64,000 nt of DNA, taken from an uncultured Schlesneria sp. (lineage in GTDB: Bacteria > Planctomycetota > Planctomycetia > Planctomycetales > Planctomycetaceae). Shown piece after piece: positions 27,079-36,663 of this stretch (position 1 is the first letter of the stretch; each line of letters opens with the position of its first letter). The stretch is from the NCBI GenBank assembly GCA_903904835.1, contig CAIVEI010000190.1, forward strand, positions 1-64,000, in the 5' to 3' direction. The notes beneath the pieces were generated by a model. The model ran no database searches. It had not been told where the DNA came from and saw nothing but the letters and a program-made list of their open reading frames with translations. A program made the position numbers and the translations under genes.

Positions 27079-27993
27079 CTAACGCCGTCCTGGGTATTCT
27101 GACGGAGACCAACCCATCACGCGTTTGAACGTTGTGGAAAAGACGAACGAGTTTTTATAGCCCACGAAGTTCGCGATTGTCTCAATTTTCCGTTGCCGTT
27201 CGACCAGAAGCTCCGCTGCACGTCGCATTCGCAACCAGATCAATTGCTGTCTCGGACTTCGTCCAAGTTCCTTCAAACAGAGTCGTTGCAGTTGTTTTTC
27301 GCTCAGATGAACCAACTTGGCCATTTCAGCGATCGTCCAGGGTTGATCCAAACCTGCGGCAACTTTTTCCCACAGCTGCCAGATTCTGGGATCAAGGCGG
27401 GTCGGTGCGGCGAAACGCAAAACATAATGATGGACGAGGTCGATCCATCGACCGATTGCAGGAGAATCTAATTGTGGCAATTCACGAGGATCATTTTGGC
27501 TATCGTATTTCGCCGAGATACATTCGTGAAATAAGCCGAGAATCGCCAGACGCAAGCCTTCGGAATCAAATTGAGCGATAACCGGGGTCTGTGCTGAAGT
27601 CAGTGGCTGTTGTCCTGACCGCTCCTGATAACGAACCCAGCAGAAATCCCACGACCGACCCGGTGTTGTATGGAAAGCGTGAAGTGTTCCCGGCGGTAGT
27701 AAGACTGCCTGACCAGAAACGCATTTCGTCCAGCGACCGTCGACTAATACACATCCTTCGCCACCGAAACAGGCAAGAAAATAACTGCCACCTAATCTCG
27801 TCCTGACAATCTTGAACGGAGCTGGCATGGAAGCAACTGCCAAATGTCGGATTCTGTATAGCTTGAGTTCGGAACAGACGGGAGCCGATGCCAGCCATTC
27901 TCGCGAATCTTCGGCATCGGCGCGAATCATCGAGACTTCTGCAGCAAGAGGACGAATGTCGGTTTCAGATAGATTTTGGTCGGGACGACGCAT
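27079..27993 (-). CDS. AraC-family transcriptional regulator
   Basis: The 304-residue protein has an N-terminal cupin-like sensing domain (about residues 20-170), including the PPGTLHAFHT cupin wording. The C-terminal AraC double helix-turn-helix follows (about residues 205-300), with TIAEMAKLVHLSEKQLQRLCLKE, then a second helix block ending VMGWSPSEYPGRR. AraC proteins of this layout bind small molecules such as sugars and activate neighbouring genes. The start is placed at the ATG at 27993 because the longer frame to 28110 would run into the divergent PSD1 gene and has no support. It is divergent from the PSD1-DUF1501 operon across about 110 bp, so regulation of that operon is a natural guess. 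Confidence 0.88.
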   Translation of the reverse strand: MRRPDQNLSETDIRPLAAEVSMIRADAEDSREWLASAPVCSELKLYRIRHLAVASMPAPFKIVRTRLGGSYFLACFGGEGCVLVDGRWTKCVSGQAVLLPPGTLHAFHTTPGRSWDFCWVRYQERSGQQPLTSAQTPVIAQFDSEGLRLAILGLFHECISAKYDSQNDPRELPQLDSPAIGRWIDLVHHYVLRFAAPTRLDPRIWQLWEKVAAGLDQPWTIAEMAKLVHLSEKQLQRLCLKELGRSPRQQLIWLRMRRAAELLVERQRKIETIANFVGYKNSFVFSTTFKRVMGWSPSEYPGRR

Positions 27994-28102
27994 GGAGATC
28001 GGTCGCAGTCTGGTTATGATAGAATAATGAATCGATCGATCGGGAATTGAAACTGAATGATCGCAAAATACCAATGATTCGAATTCGCGAGACGCCATCA
28101 TA

Positions 28103-31066
28103 ATGATCATGGTTCGTAAACCACATTCCCGGATGTTGCTGGGTTTATTGATTATTCTGGGTATCAGGGACGTATCGGCTCAGTCGTCCGACCCGATCGA
28201 CTTTGGTCGACAGATTCAGCCGATTCTGGCAAAGCGATGTTTTGCCTGTCATGGTCCCGACAAAGCCGAAGGTGGGCTGAGGCTCAATCAAAAAGAGTCT
28301 GCCTTAACCAAACAAGTGTCGGGTAAACACGCTCTCGTCCCACAAAAAATCGAACAGAGTGAATTGATTCGTCGAGTGACTTCGACCGATGACAGCGAGC
28401 GAATGCCCCCGGAAGGTCAGCCCCTGACATCGGCTCAGATCGACTTGTTGAAACGATGGATTCAGCAAGGGGCCGAATGGAATGAGCACTGGGCATTTTT
28501 GCCGCCTAAAGCGTCCGCTCCACCGACGGTGAAGAATGTCGCCTGGGTGACTAACCCAATCGATGCTTTTGTCTTACACAAACTTGAACAGGCGGGTCTG
28601 ACTCCTGCGGACCCCGCAGATAAGACGGCTTTGTTACGTCGCGTCACGTACGACCTGACAGGACTTCCCCCCACTCAGGCAGACGTCGAATCATTTGTCG
28701 CTGACAATTCGGCCAGTGCGTACGAAAAAGTTGTTGATCGGCTGCTTCAATCGCAGCGGTATGGAGAGCAATGGGCTCGTCATTGGCTGGACGTGGTTCG
28801 CTATGCCGATACGAACAGCTTTGAACGAGATGGACCGAAACCGAATGCCTGGCGATACCGCGACTACGTCATTCGGTCATTCAACAGCGACAAACCTTAT
28901 GATCGATTTGTTCGCGAGCAACTGGCGGGCGATGAGTTGCCCGATGGGGGATCGGACGGACTGATTGCTACGGGTTTCTATCGCCTTGGCCAATGGGACG
29001 ACGAACCTGCCGATCGATTGCTTGCGCTGTATGACGGTTTCGACGACATTATTACTACGACGGCTCAAGGATTTCTCGGTTTGACCGTGAACTGTGCCCG
29101 TTGTCACGATCACAAAATTGATCCGATCTCACAGAACGACTACTACAGTCTGCTGGCGTTTTTTCAGGGGGTGACACCAAACGGCAACCCGAATCCGAAT
29201 ACCGAACGTCCGATTTTTGAGGACGAGGCGGCCAAGCAGGCCTATTTGGCAGCGGTGAAAGCTCATCAGGATCAAATGGACAAGATCCAGACTTCGGTTT
29301 CGACAATTGAAAAGGATTTTCGTGAACGGCTTGATACGCAAGAACCTCACATCATTCCGGCGGATTTGGATGAATTGGAATATCGTTTTTACCGCGACAC
29401 ATGGCAGAAGCTTCCTGATTTTGACAACCTTAAGCCAGAGACCAAAGGAAAGCTGGAAAAAGGCTTCATTGATATCTCGTTGGCAACGCGGGAGTTCGCA
29501 TTTGGTTTTGTATTCAGTGGGGTCCTAAAAGTTCCGGCAGACGGGGAATATACGTTTAGTGTCGATTCGGACGACGGTTCGCGGTTGATGATCCAGGGGC
29601 AAGAAGTCGTCCTTTATGATGGAATTCACGGTACGGGTCAGCCACGCATCGGTAAGATTTCATTGAAAAAGGGGCGAGTTCCTCTTCGGGTCGACTATTT
29701 CCAGGGGCCTACGGGAGCGAAAGACTTGATCATTAAGTGGTCGGGACCAGAGGTCCAGCAGCGACTCCTTTCCGTCCCGTTTGAAGATGGCTTACGTGCC
29801 TCTGAAGGAAAGAATCGTAAAAAGGACTTTAAGAACGTAATTGCGTCGAAAGGGCCTGGGGTCCTTGGGGCAGAGGTCTATGGCCAGTACACGAAATTGC
29901 TTCAACAACTTGACGAACTGAAACGAAATAAAGTCCAGGCACCATCAGCACTGTGTATCACAGAATTGGGTCCGAACCCACCTGAAACGTTCTTGCTGAA
30001 ACGAGGCAATCCGCAGTCTCATGGCGATATCGTGATCCCCGCGTTTCTATCGCCGCTTGGCGGTGGCACGGCGAACATTCCAAAGCCTGATCCGTCCGCG
30101 ACAACGTCCGGTCGACGGCTGGCATTGGCGAATTGGATTGCGTCGCCGAGCAATCGGTTGACCTCTCGAGTCATCGTCAATCGATTGTGGCAGCATCATT
30201 TTGGACGTGGAATCGTTCGCTCGCCGAACAATTTTGGGCTGCTTGGCGATCGCCCCACGCACCCGGAATTGCTGGACTGGCTGGCGGTCGAATTCATGCA
30301 AGACTCAAATCCGGCGAGCGGTCAAGGCGTGATACCTGGCGACGCATGGACTCTGAAGCGCATGCACAAACTGATCGTGATGTCGAGTACGTACCGCATG
30401 TCGTCGCATGCTTCAAAACATGGACTTGCGTCGAAAACGGCAACGTCAAATGAGAAGGATCCCTTGTCGATTGACCCATTGAATCATCTTTTCTGGCGGC
30501 ACGATATGCGACGGCTTGGCGCTGAAGAGGTGCGGGATTCAGTGCTCGCAGTGAGTGGGCAGTTGAATTCAAAAATGTATGGTCCTGGCGTTTATCCAAA
30601 AATCAGCGATGAAGTCAAAGCGGGACAGTCGAATCCCGGTTCGGGGTGGGGAACTTCTTCTCCAGAAGAGCAATCGCGCCGAAGCGTTTACGTTCACGTC
30701 AAACGTTCGCTTGTGTTGCCGATCCTTTCGGACTTCGACGTAGCTGATACAGATAGCAGTTGTGCCGCTCGCTTCACGACGACCCAGCCGACCCAGGCTT
30801 TGGGTATGTTAAATGGCGAATTTCTGAACGAGCAGTCAACCCATTTCGCGAATCGATTACGAAAAGAAGCCGGGGCCGAAGTAAAACAACAGGTTTCGCT
30901 CGCTTATCGCCTGGCCCTGAATCGCGAACCCGATGAAGCCATGATTCGGCGAGGGTTGTTATTGATCGAAGCACTGAAAACAAAGCACGAATTGCCTGCT
31001 GATAAAGCACTCGAAAAATTCTGTCTGATGACTCTGAACCTGAATGAATTTGTTTATCTGGACTAG
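28103..31066 (+). CDS. PSD1/DUF1549-DUF1553 planctomycete cytochrome protein with PA14-like insert
   Basis: This 987-residue exported protein has a signal peptide (LLGLLIILGI, cut near DVSAQ) and an N-terminal c-type heme domain with CFACHG. A DUF1549 domain follows (residues about 140-340). A beta-rich PA14-type insert (about 440-560) has VPADGEYTFSVDSDDGSRL and KGRVPLRVDYFQG. The DUF1553 domain runs to the C-terminus. The PA14 fold often binds carbohydrate. It is the upstream member of an operon with a DUF1501 gene, whose start is 8 bp after this stop. Such pairs are very common in planctomycetes, and the molecular role is not established. The start could be the ATG at 28103 or at 28109. 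Confidence 0.93.
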   Translation: MIMVRKPHSRMLLGLLIILGIRDVSAQSSDPIDFGRQIQPILAKRCFACHGPDKAEGGLRLNQKESALTKQVSGKHALVPQKIEQSELIRRVTSTDDSERMPPEGQPLTSAQIDLLKRWIQQGAEWNEHWAFLPPKASAPPTVKNVAWVTNPIDAFVLHKLEQAGLTPADPADKTALLRRVTYDLTGLPPTQADVESFVADNSASAYEKVVDRLLQSQRYGEQWARHWLDVVRYADTNSFERDGPKPNAWRYRDYVIRSFNSDKPYDRFVREQLAGDELPDGGSDGLIATGFYRLGQWDDEPADRLLALYDGFDDIITTTAQGFLGLTVNCARCHDHKIDPISQNDYYSLLAFFQGVTPNGNPNPNTERPIFEDEAAKQAYLAAVKAHQDQMDKIQTSVSTIEKDFRERLDTQEPHIIPADLDELEYRFYRDTWQKLPDFDNLKPETKGKLEKGFIDISLATREFAFGFVFSGVLKVPADGEYTFSVDSDDGSRLMIQGQEVVLYDGIHGTGQPRIGKISLKKGRVPLRVDYFQGPTGAKDLIIKWSGPEVQQRLLSVPFEDGLRASEGKNRKKDFKNVIASKGPGVLGAEVYGQYTKLLQQLDELKRNKVQAPSALCITELGPNPPETFLLKRGNPQSHGDIVIPAFLSPLGGGTANIPKPDPSATTSGRRLALANWIASPSNRLTSRVIVNRLWQHHFGRGIVRSPNNFGLLGDRPTHPELLDWLAVEFMQDSNPASGQGVIPGDAWTLKRMHKLIVMSSTYRMSSHASKHGLASKTATSNEKDPLSIDPLNHLFWRHDMRRLGAEEVRDSVLAVSGQLNSKMYGPGVYPKISDEVKAGQSNPGSGWGTSSPEEQSRRSVYVHVKRSLVLPILSDFDVADTDSSCAARFTTTQPTQALGMLNGEFLNEQSTHFANRLRKEAGAEVKQQVSLAYRLALNREPDEAMIRRGLLLIEALKTKHELPADKALEKFCLMTLNLNEFVYLD

Positions 31067-31074
31067 GTGAGACG

Positions 31075-32529
31075 ATGTCGATTCCAAATTTTTGTGGACG
31101 AACACGACGCGAATTCCTTTGGCAAACCGGTGCGGGGTTTGCTGGAACCGCACTTTCGGGCATGCTGCAGCGTGACGCGATGCGGGCGTCAAATGTTCTG
31201 GCATCGGACAGCGTCGCCCACCAGAACCCGTTGTCCGCGAAAGATCCACATTTCGCACCCAAAGCCAAGAACGTAATTTTTCTATTTATGTACGGCGGGC
31301 CGAGCCACATTGATACCTTCGATTACAAGCCTGCGATGAAGGGACGCGACAACCAGACGATTGATGTGAAAACTTTTGGTCGCGGTGGTCATAAAAACCA
31401 AGGCCGAATTGTCGAGCCTCGATGGAACTTCCACCAGTATGGTCACTGCGGCAAGTGGGTCAGCGACCTCTTTCCGCACCTTGCCACATGCGTTGATGAT
31501 ATTGCGTTTTTACATTCAATGACCGCCGATTCACCGATTCATGGTTCAGCCATGTTGATGATGAACTCGGGCAAAATCACATCGGGCAGCCCATGCCTGG
31601 GTTCGTGGGTCAATTATGGGCTCGGAAGTGTTAACGAAAATCTGCCGGGATTCGTTGTAATGCTTGATCCTTCCGGTGGACCGATCAGTGGTGCCAAGAA
31701 CTGGTCGAGCGGTTATATGCCCGCCACGTTTCAAGGGACGATTCTTCGCTCGAAGGGGGCTCCGATCATTGACCTCAACACACCAGAAGGAACCACTCGC
31801 GCGATGCAGCGTGAACTTCTGGATGCGCTGAACGACGTGAATTCGGCCCATGCCGCCACTCGATCTGATAACTCGGAACTGGCTGCGAGAATTAATAGTT
31901 ATGAGTTGGCGTTTAAGATGCAAAAGCATGCACCTGAAGCGGTCGATTTTTCGCAGGAAACTGCGGAGACGCAAAAGCTGTATGGTCTGGATCAACCTCG
32001 AACTCAGGATTTTGGTAAACGTTGTCTGCTCGCCCGACGGCTGGTCGAACGGGGTGTCAGATTTATCCAACTCTATTCCGGCGGCAACCATAATGACGCC
32101 AATTGGGATGCTCACGGCGATCTGGAAAAAAACCATAATTTCCACGCCGGTAATACCGATCAACCGATTGCAGCGTTACTGAAAGATCTGAAGCAGCGAG
32201 GCTTGCTCAAGGATACCCTGGTTGTCTGGGGTGGAGAATTTGGGCGTCAGCCGACAGCCGAATACGCGATGGGAACGGGCCGTGATCACAATGCGTACGG
32301 GTTCACGATGTGGATGGCCGGAGGGGGCATCAAGGGTGGTGTCAGCGTTGGGACCACGGACGAGCTTGGTTCAGCAGCTGTTGACTCACCTTTTCACGTG
32401 AAGCGACTGCACGCGACCATTTTGAATCAAATGGGACTGAATCCCAACAGCCTTTCGTACTACCACGGAGGTCTCGATCAAAAGCTGGTTGGCGTGGAAC
32501 ATGTTGAGCCGATTGGGGAAATCATTTAG
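31075..32529 (+). CDS. DUF1501 domain protein, partner of PSD1 protein
   Basis: This 484-residue Tat-exported DUF1501 protein has the leader TRREFLWQTGAGFAG. Family blocks are FLFMYGGPSHIDTFDYKP, LPGFVVMLDPSGG, RRLVERGVRFIQLYSGG and VVWGGEFGRQPT. The gene begins 8 bp after the PSD1 gene stop, with AGGTGA as ribosome site, so the two are cotranscribed and presumably form a functional pair. It shares layout but not close identity with the solitary DUF1501 gene at 25111-26586. The gene-free 136 bp after the stop contain no clear hairpin. Confidence 0.93.
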   Translation: MSIPNFCGRTRREFLWQTGAGFAGTALSGMLQRDAMRASNVLASDSVAHQNPLSAKDPHFAPKAKNVIFLFMYGGPSHIDTFDYKPAMKGRDNQTIDVKTFGRGGHKNQGRIVEPRWNFHQYGHCGKWVSDLFPHLATCVDDIAFLHSMTADSPIHGSAMLMMNSGKITSGSPCLGSWVNYGLGSVNENLPGFVVMLDPSGGPISGAKNWSSGYMPATFQGTILRSKGAPIIDLNTPEGTTRAMQRELLDALNDVNSAHAATRSDNSELAARINSYELAFKMQKHAPEAVDFSQETAETQKLYGLDQPRTQDFGKRCLLARRLVERGVRFIQLYSGGNHNDANWDAHGDLEKNHNFHAGNTDQPIAALLKDLKQRGLLKDTLVVWGGEFGRQPTAEYAMGTGRDHNAYGFTMWMAGGGIKGGVSVGTTDELGSAAVDSPFHVKRLHATILNQMGLNPNSLSYYHGGLDQKLVGVEHVEPIGEII

Positions 32530-32665
32530 AGCAACGAACGATTTTGGGGGCGAAAGCAATTTGATGAACGATCAACTGAAGTACTATTCCGACAAGCTGG
32601 CGTACGAACGAAGTTGATTAGCGCGACGTCAAGGTTGCGAGAAGCGTACCGTCCATTGGCTGAAG

Positions 32666-33244
32666 CTACTTCTTCTGGTTCGCTTTCACTGTTTCCCAGT
32701 GCTTTCGAATAACAGCAGCGGCCTCGTCTTTGATCGACAGGGCTTTTGTCGGCAGCGGTTGTTTGGGTGGCGAAGGTGCCACAGAATTCGTAACAGGAAC
32801 TTTTGCGGTATCCGAACCAGCGTCTAATTTCGATTTCCCTGAAATAATGGCGGTATCGGTCCCCGTGTAATTTGAACCTGCATCCATCAGCCAGTCCGCG
32901 ATTTCGTTATCGGAAACTTTTGCTTGACTGCCACCAGCGGATACCCTGGCTTTTTGCGATGCGGGTACAGAAAGCAGCGTCGAGCCGATTCGCAGGACAT
33001 CGCCTTCTCGCAAAAGAGTCGGAGCTTTAATGGGGACATCATTGACGAGCGTCCCGTTTTGGCTGCCAAGATCCGTCACGAGAATTCCTTCAGCAGAATT
33101 CTTGATGACGCAATGCTTACGACTGACAGTAGCCGATCCGATGCGAAGGTCGCAATCTTCGTCCCGCCCAACGACCATTTCTTTTGCAGGCAAAAGAAGC
33201 CGTTTTCCTTGAAGCTTTCCCGATTGAATGACGAGCTCTGTCAT
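32666..33244 (-). CDS. FHA-domain protein
   Basis: The 192-residue protein has an N-terminal forkhead-associated domain (residues about 5-95). The phosphothreonine-binding residues are visible: Gly26-Arg27, SRKH with Ser41/His44, and SQNGT with Asn63-Gly64. The C-terminal 100 residues are low-complexity, Pro/Lys/Ser-rich and probably disordered. FHA domains read phosphothreonine marks made by Ser/Thr kinases, which are numerous in planctomycetes; one is in this window (54243). No signal peptide is present. The upstream gene, 91 bp away on the same strand, encodes a response regulator, so the two may be cotranscribed. The ATG at 33244 fits the domain start better than the 27-bp longer frame. 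Confidence 0.9.
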   Translation of the reverse strand: MTELVIQSGKLQGKRLLLPAKEMVVGRDEDCDLRIGSATVSRKHCVIKNSAEGILVTDLGSQNGTLVNDVPIKAPTLLREGDVLRIGSTLLSVPASQKARVSAGGSQAKVSDNEIADWLMDAGSNYTGTDTAIISGKSKLDAGSDTAKVPVTNSVAPSPPKQPLPTKALSIKDEAAAVIRKHWETVKANQKK

Positions 33245-33335
33245 TGTTTTTATGCCTCTTCCACTTTTCAATCACAATGCGTCGGCTTCCCAATACGCCG
33301 ACGACATTGCCGTAAACGTCGGCGACAATTTGAAA

Positions 33336-33893
33336 CTAACCCGGAACCGTCATCGGTTCACCACACTGAGGGCAAATCATACTTCGCCCTTTGTGAGCAG
33401 TACTGACCCGGAATCGCTTGCCACAGATACACGAGAATCGAATTCGGTCTGTCGATTCTTTCGTATCATCCTGTCGTGCTCTTGACCAGACAGCCTCGGC
33501 CACTTGACGAATGGTTGCAATCAGATGCTCGGCCTCGACCGGCTTCGTCAAATACGAATCGGCTCCCACGCGTTTCGCCAGTGCCCGGGACTCGTCACTA
33601 TCAATTGCACTGAATATTAGAATGGGGATTGTATCATCAGAATGTTTCAGGCGATCACAAATCTCGAAACCCGATTCGCCCGGTAAGATTAAGTCGAGGA
33701 TCACAAAGTCGGGTTTCTGCATGACAAAGAATGACTGTGCTTGACCACCATCTTTGGCAATTTTGACAGACATCCCGTGATGTTCCAAAACAAGCTTTGT
33801 CGAAGTTGCAGAATCCGCATCATCTTCGACGAGCAACACGAGGTTGACCGTCACACCAACATTTGCAAGCTGCGACCAACGATCACCATTCAC
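33336..33893 (-). CDS. Response regulator with C-terminal zinc-ribbon
   Basis: The 185-residue protein has an N-terminal CheY-like receiver (residues about 18-135). The acidic pair Asp24/Asp25, the phospho-acceptor Asp67 (VILDLILPGESG) and the conserved Lys117 in YLTKPVE are present. After a linker, residues 152-180 hold a C-x-C and C-x2-C pattern (Cys155, Cys157, Cys174, Cys177) that looks like a zinc ribbon (SCICGKRF ... MICPQCGEPM). No DNA-binding domain is visible, so output is probably through protein contacts or the ribbon itself. The start is a GTG at 33893. It is followed 91 bp later by the FHA gene, and no histidine kinase is nearby. Confidence 0.88.
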   Translation of the reverse strand: MNGDRWSQLANVGVTVNLVLLVEDDADSATSTKLVLEHHGMSVKIAKDGGQAQSFFVMQKPDFVILDLILPGESGFEICDRLKHSDDTIPILIFSAIDSDESRALAKRVGADSYLTKPVEAEHLIATIRQVAEAVWSRARQDDTKESTDRIRFSCICGKRFRVSTAHKGRSMICPQCGEPMTVPG

Positions 33894-34376
33894 GGCATCA
33901 CCAGTTTATTCCGTTAAGCGTCAATGGATAATGGAAGTTTACAGGCCCGCAATCATGCTACAGCGACGTCAATCGCGTTACATCCTTTTTGGGGAAACGA
34001 TTCATTGTCACGATGGGAAGTTTTCAATCTCACGACTCCCGTTTGTGTGAGTACTTGAATACCTTAAAAATGATCTTGAAGCAACTACGTATTGTGATCG
34101 AAGGCGATGAATTCTAGCGCCCAAGAAATGATTTGCCAGAGATTTAAGACAAGATTCAGACAACTGAAGTACAGGGAAACGAGATGAAAAAAGGATTCGA
34201 CAAAAAACGATGAATATTTGATGAACGCCAGAGCGTTGAATAATGATCTCGTTAAAGCTTCTGACCAACAATACCAAAAGTAACTTCACTCATTGACTTG
34301 CAATAGAACAATTCTGACGAAATCGAATACCATTTGCGAACGAATTCCGGAATTCAAAAGAGTTGGGGCATTAACA
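33894..34376. other. Intergenic region, no gene supported
   Basis: This is about 480 bp between the response regulator (minus) and the amidinotransferase-like gene (plus), a divergent promoter region. It is AT-richer than the flanks. A TTGACT hexamer near 34291 is seen, but no matching downstream -10 box was convincing. The short open frames here have no family motif. Confidence 0.5.
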
Positions 34377-35204
34377 ATGGACGAACTGAACCGGCCGACA
34401 ATTCTGATGTGCCCACCTGATTTCTACGGTATCGAATACGAGATCAACCCGTGGATGAGCCGCAGTACACCCAATGATCCAGCTCGTTCTCGCGTTCAGT
34501 GGCTTGGATTGCACGACGTGCTTGTCACACTCGGGGTGGATGTTCGGCTGATGGAACCGGTCAAAGGTCTTCCCGACCTGGTCTTCACTGCAAATGCCGG
34601 TCTTGTCTGGAAAGACAAGGTTTTCCTCGCTTCATTCCGGCATTCAGCGCGACAGGGTGAAACGCCTTGGGATGAAGTCTGGTTTCAGACCGCTGGATTT
34701 GAAACATTTTTGTTACCGTCGCAATTAAACTTTGAGGGAGCAGGCGACGCCCTGTTTTGTGGGGACACTTTATATGGAGGATATCTTGTCCGCAGCGATG
34801 CCTCGGCCATGCAATGGCTCGGAACTCGCATGGGATGTCGAGTGATCCCTCTGCAGCTGGTTGACGATCATTTCTACCACCTTGATACATGCTTTTGTCC
34901 ATTAGATGCCCAGACAGCGTTGTATTTTCCGGCAGCATTCGACGATTACGCTCGACGCGCGTTATCGCAGATCCCAAACTTGATCCCGGTGCATCCTGAT
35001 GAAGCGTCGCGGTTCGCGTGTAATGCGGTTGTCGTCGGTCGCCACGTCGTGTTGAACACGGGCTGCCCGCGTCTTGAAGCAGATTTGTCATTACATGGAT
35101 TTACTCCCCATTCCACCCCACTAGACGAGTTCCTTAAGGCGGGGGGAAGCGCAAAATGTTTGACACTTCGCCTGGACGGAGAAGAAGCGGCGATCTGGCC
35201 GTAA
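34377..35204 (+). CDS. Amidinotransferase/dimethylargininase-fold hydrolase
   Basis: This 275-residue enzyme belongs to the guanidino-group-modifying superfamily (arginine deiminase, dimethylarginine dimethylaminohydrolase, amidinotransferases). The catalytic set is visible: DLVFTANAG near residue 70, FEGAGD with Glu120, FYHLDTCF with His168 and the C-terminal nucleophile Cys261 in SAKCLTL. Such enzymes attack a guanidinium substrate such as arginine or methylated arginine. The particular substrate is not decided by these motifs. The gene is preceded by a weak ribosome site; the longer TTG/ATG frame from 34293 is not favoured. It is convergent with the photolyase gene, only 10 bp between stops. 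Confidence 0.85.
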   Translation: MDELNRPTILMCPPDFYGIEYEINPWMSRSTPNDPARSRVQWLGLHDVLVTLGVDVRLMEPVKGLPDLVFTANAGLVWKDKVFLASFRHSARQGETPWDEVWFQTAGFETFLLPSQLNFEGAGDALFCGDTLYGGYLVRSDASAMQWLGTRMGCRVIPLQLVDDHFYHLDTCFCPLDAQTALYFPAAFDDYARRALSQIPNLIPVHPDEASRFACNAVVVGRHVVLNTGCPRLEADLSLHGFTPHSTPLDEFLKAGGSAKCLTLRLDGEEAAIWP

Positions 35205-35214
35205 GCAGATCCAG

Positions 35215-36663
35215 CTACTTCCGTTGCTTGATCTGTGATAACGCCTGAAGCGCTCGAAGTCTTGCTTCATGATGATCAACAATCGGGTAAGGATATGTTT
35301 GGCCGAGACGAACGGCGGCCTTCACAAGGATACCTTCTGGTGCTGTCCATGGAGCATGCAGAAAGTCGGTTGGAAGTTTCTGCAATTCAGGCAACCATCG
35401 CCGAAGATATTCGCCGTTGGGATCAAATTTCTCAGACTGGCTTGTGGGGTTGAAGACGCGAAAATACGGCGCCGCGTCCGCTCCGCAACCTGCGCTCCAT
35501 TGCCAACCCAGCGTGTTACAGGCGAGATCGGCATCCACCAAAGTCTCCCAAAACCACTCGGCGCCGCGTTGCCACGAGATCAGTAAATCTTTGACAAGGA
35601 ACGAAGCGACAATCATACGAACGCGATTATGCATCCATCCCGTATTCCAGAGTTCTCGCATTCCCGCATCAACTATTGGATATCCCGTTTGTCCGCGCTG
35701 CCACGCAGCTAACCCCTCCGCATCCTCCCGCCAGGGAAATCGAGAGTACTCTGGCCGCAGGGGTTGTGTGGTGGTCTTTGGGAAGTGGTACATCAAATGG
35801 TAGGCGAATTCTCGCCAGCCAATTTCTTTCAGAAAGGTTTCGGCACCGGTCGATTCGCGCCCATCTCGCAGTTCTTTGACAATACGATTTGTCGTGTGCC
35901 AGATTGTGCGCGGGCTGATCTCACCAAAATGCAAATACGGTGACAGCCTTGATGTCCCACGACGGCCCGGCTGGTCACGAGCAATATCGTATTCAAACAC
36001 GGTCGATTCTAGAAATCGATTTAATTCGGCAACTGCTGAGTTCGATCCCGTTTGCCAGGTTGATTTCAAGCTGGCATCCCACGAAATTTTCGGCAAGAGA
36101 TCCAGTTGATTTATCGTTAACGAACTGGGCCAGTGCTCTGGTGATGGAACGCGTTTTGGGGCTGGCAGTGGCTCTTCGGGTGGATCGCGGTTAAGGCACG
36201 ATTTCCAGAACGGAGTAAACACCTGATAGGGTCGTCCTTCTTTCGTTTTGACATCCCAAGGTTCGAATAAAAGTTGACCATTTGAGCTTTCGGCAGTGAT
36301 TCCTCGACTTCGCAATTCTGACTTAACTCGAGAATCCCTCACGATACTCGCGGGTTCGTAACACCGAGTCCAGAAAACGGCAGTCGCTTGAGTTTCGTCA
36401 ATCACCGAAACCAGTTGAGAGAGAGCATCGCCCCGTCGAATAATGAGTCGTGAGCCGAGCGAGGTCAACTGTTTGTGGAGTCGATCAAGAGAGTGATGCA
36501 ACCACCAGCGACTCGCTGCACCCGCTGGCCAATCAAATTGATCGGATTCATCCGAGACGTAAAATGGAATGATTGGACGACCATGAATTAACGCATCCGC
36601 TAAGGCCGGCTGATCGTCCAGTCTCAAGTCTCGCCGGAACCAGACAAGAATCGGCTGAATCAC
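35215..36663 (-). CDS. phr: Deoxyribodipyrimidine photolyase (class I type)
   Basis: This 482-residue FAD-dependent photolyase repairs cyclobutane pyrimidine dimers using blue light. The N-terminal antenna domain starts VWFRRDLRLDDQP. The C-terminal FAD-binding domain carries the classic block WMHNRVRMIVASFLVKDLL and WQWSAGCGADAAPYFRVFNP. Trp residues of the electron-transfer chain are present in this block. It starts with GTG at 36663 and overlaps the regulator stop by 4 bases (GTGA), so translation is probably coupled to the regulator gene upstream. It converges with the amidinotransferase-like gene. Confidence 0.96.
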   Translation of the reverse strand: MIQPILVWFRRDLRLDDQPALADALIHGRPIIPFYVSDESDQFDWPAGAASRWWLHHSLDRLHKQLTSLGSRLIIRRGDALSQLVSVIDETQATAVFWTRCYEPASIVRDSRVKSELRSRGITAESSNGQLLFEPWDVKTKEGRPYQVFTPFWKSCLNRDPPEEPLPAPKRVPSPEHWPSSLTINQLDLLPKISWDASLKSTWQTGSNSAVAELNRFLESTVFEYDIARDQPGRRGTSRLSPYLHFGEISPRTIWHTTNRIVKELRDGRESTGAETFLKEIGWREFAYHLMYHFPKTTTQPLRPEYSRFPWREDAEGLAAWQRGQTGYPIVDAGMRELWNTGWMHNRVRMIVASFLVKDLLISWQRGAEWFWETLVDADLACNTLGWQWSAGCGADAAPYFRVFNPTSQSEKFDPNGEYLRRWLPELQKLPTDFLHAPWTAPEGILVKAAVRLGQTYPYPIVDHHEARLRALQALSQIKQRK

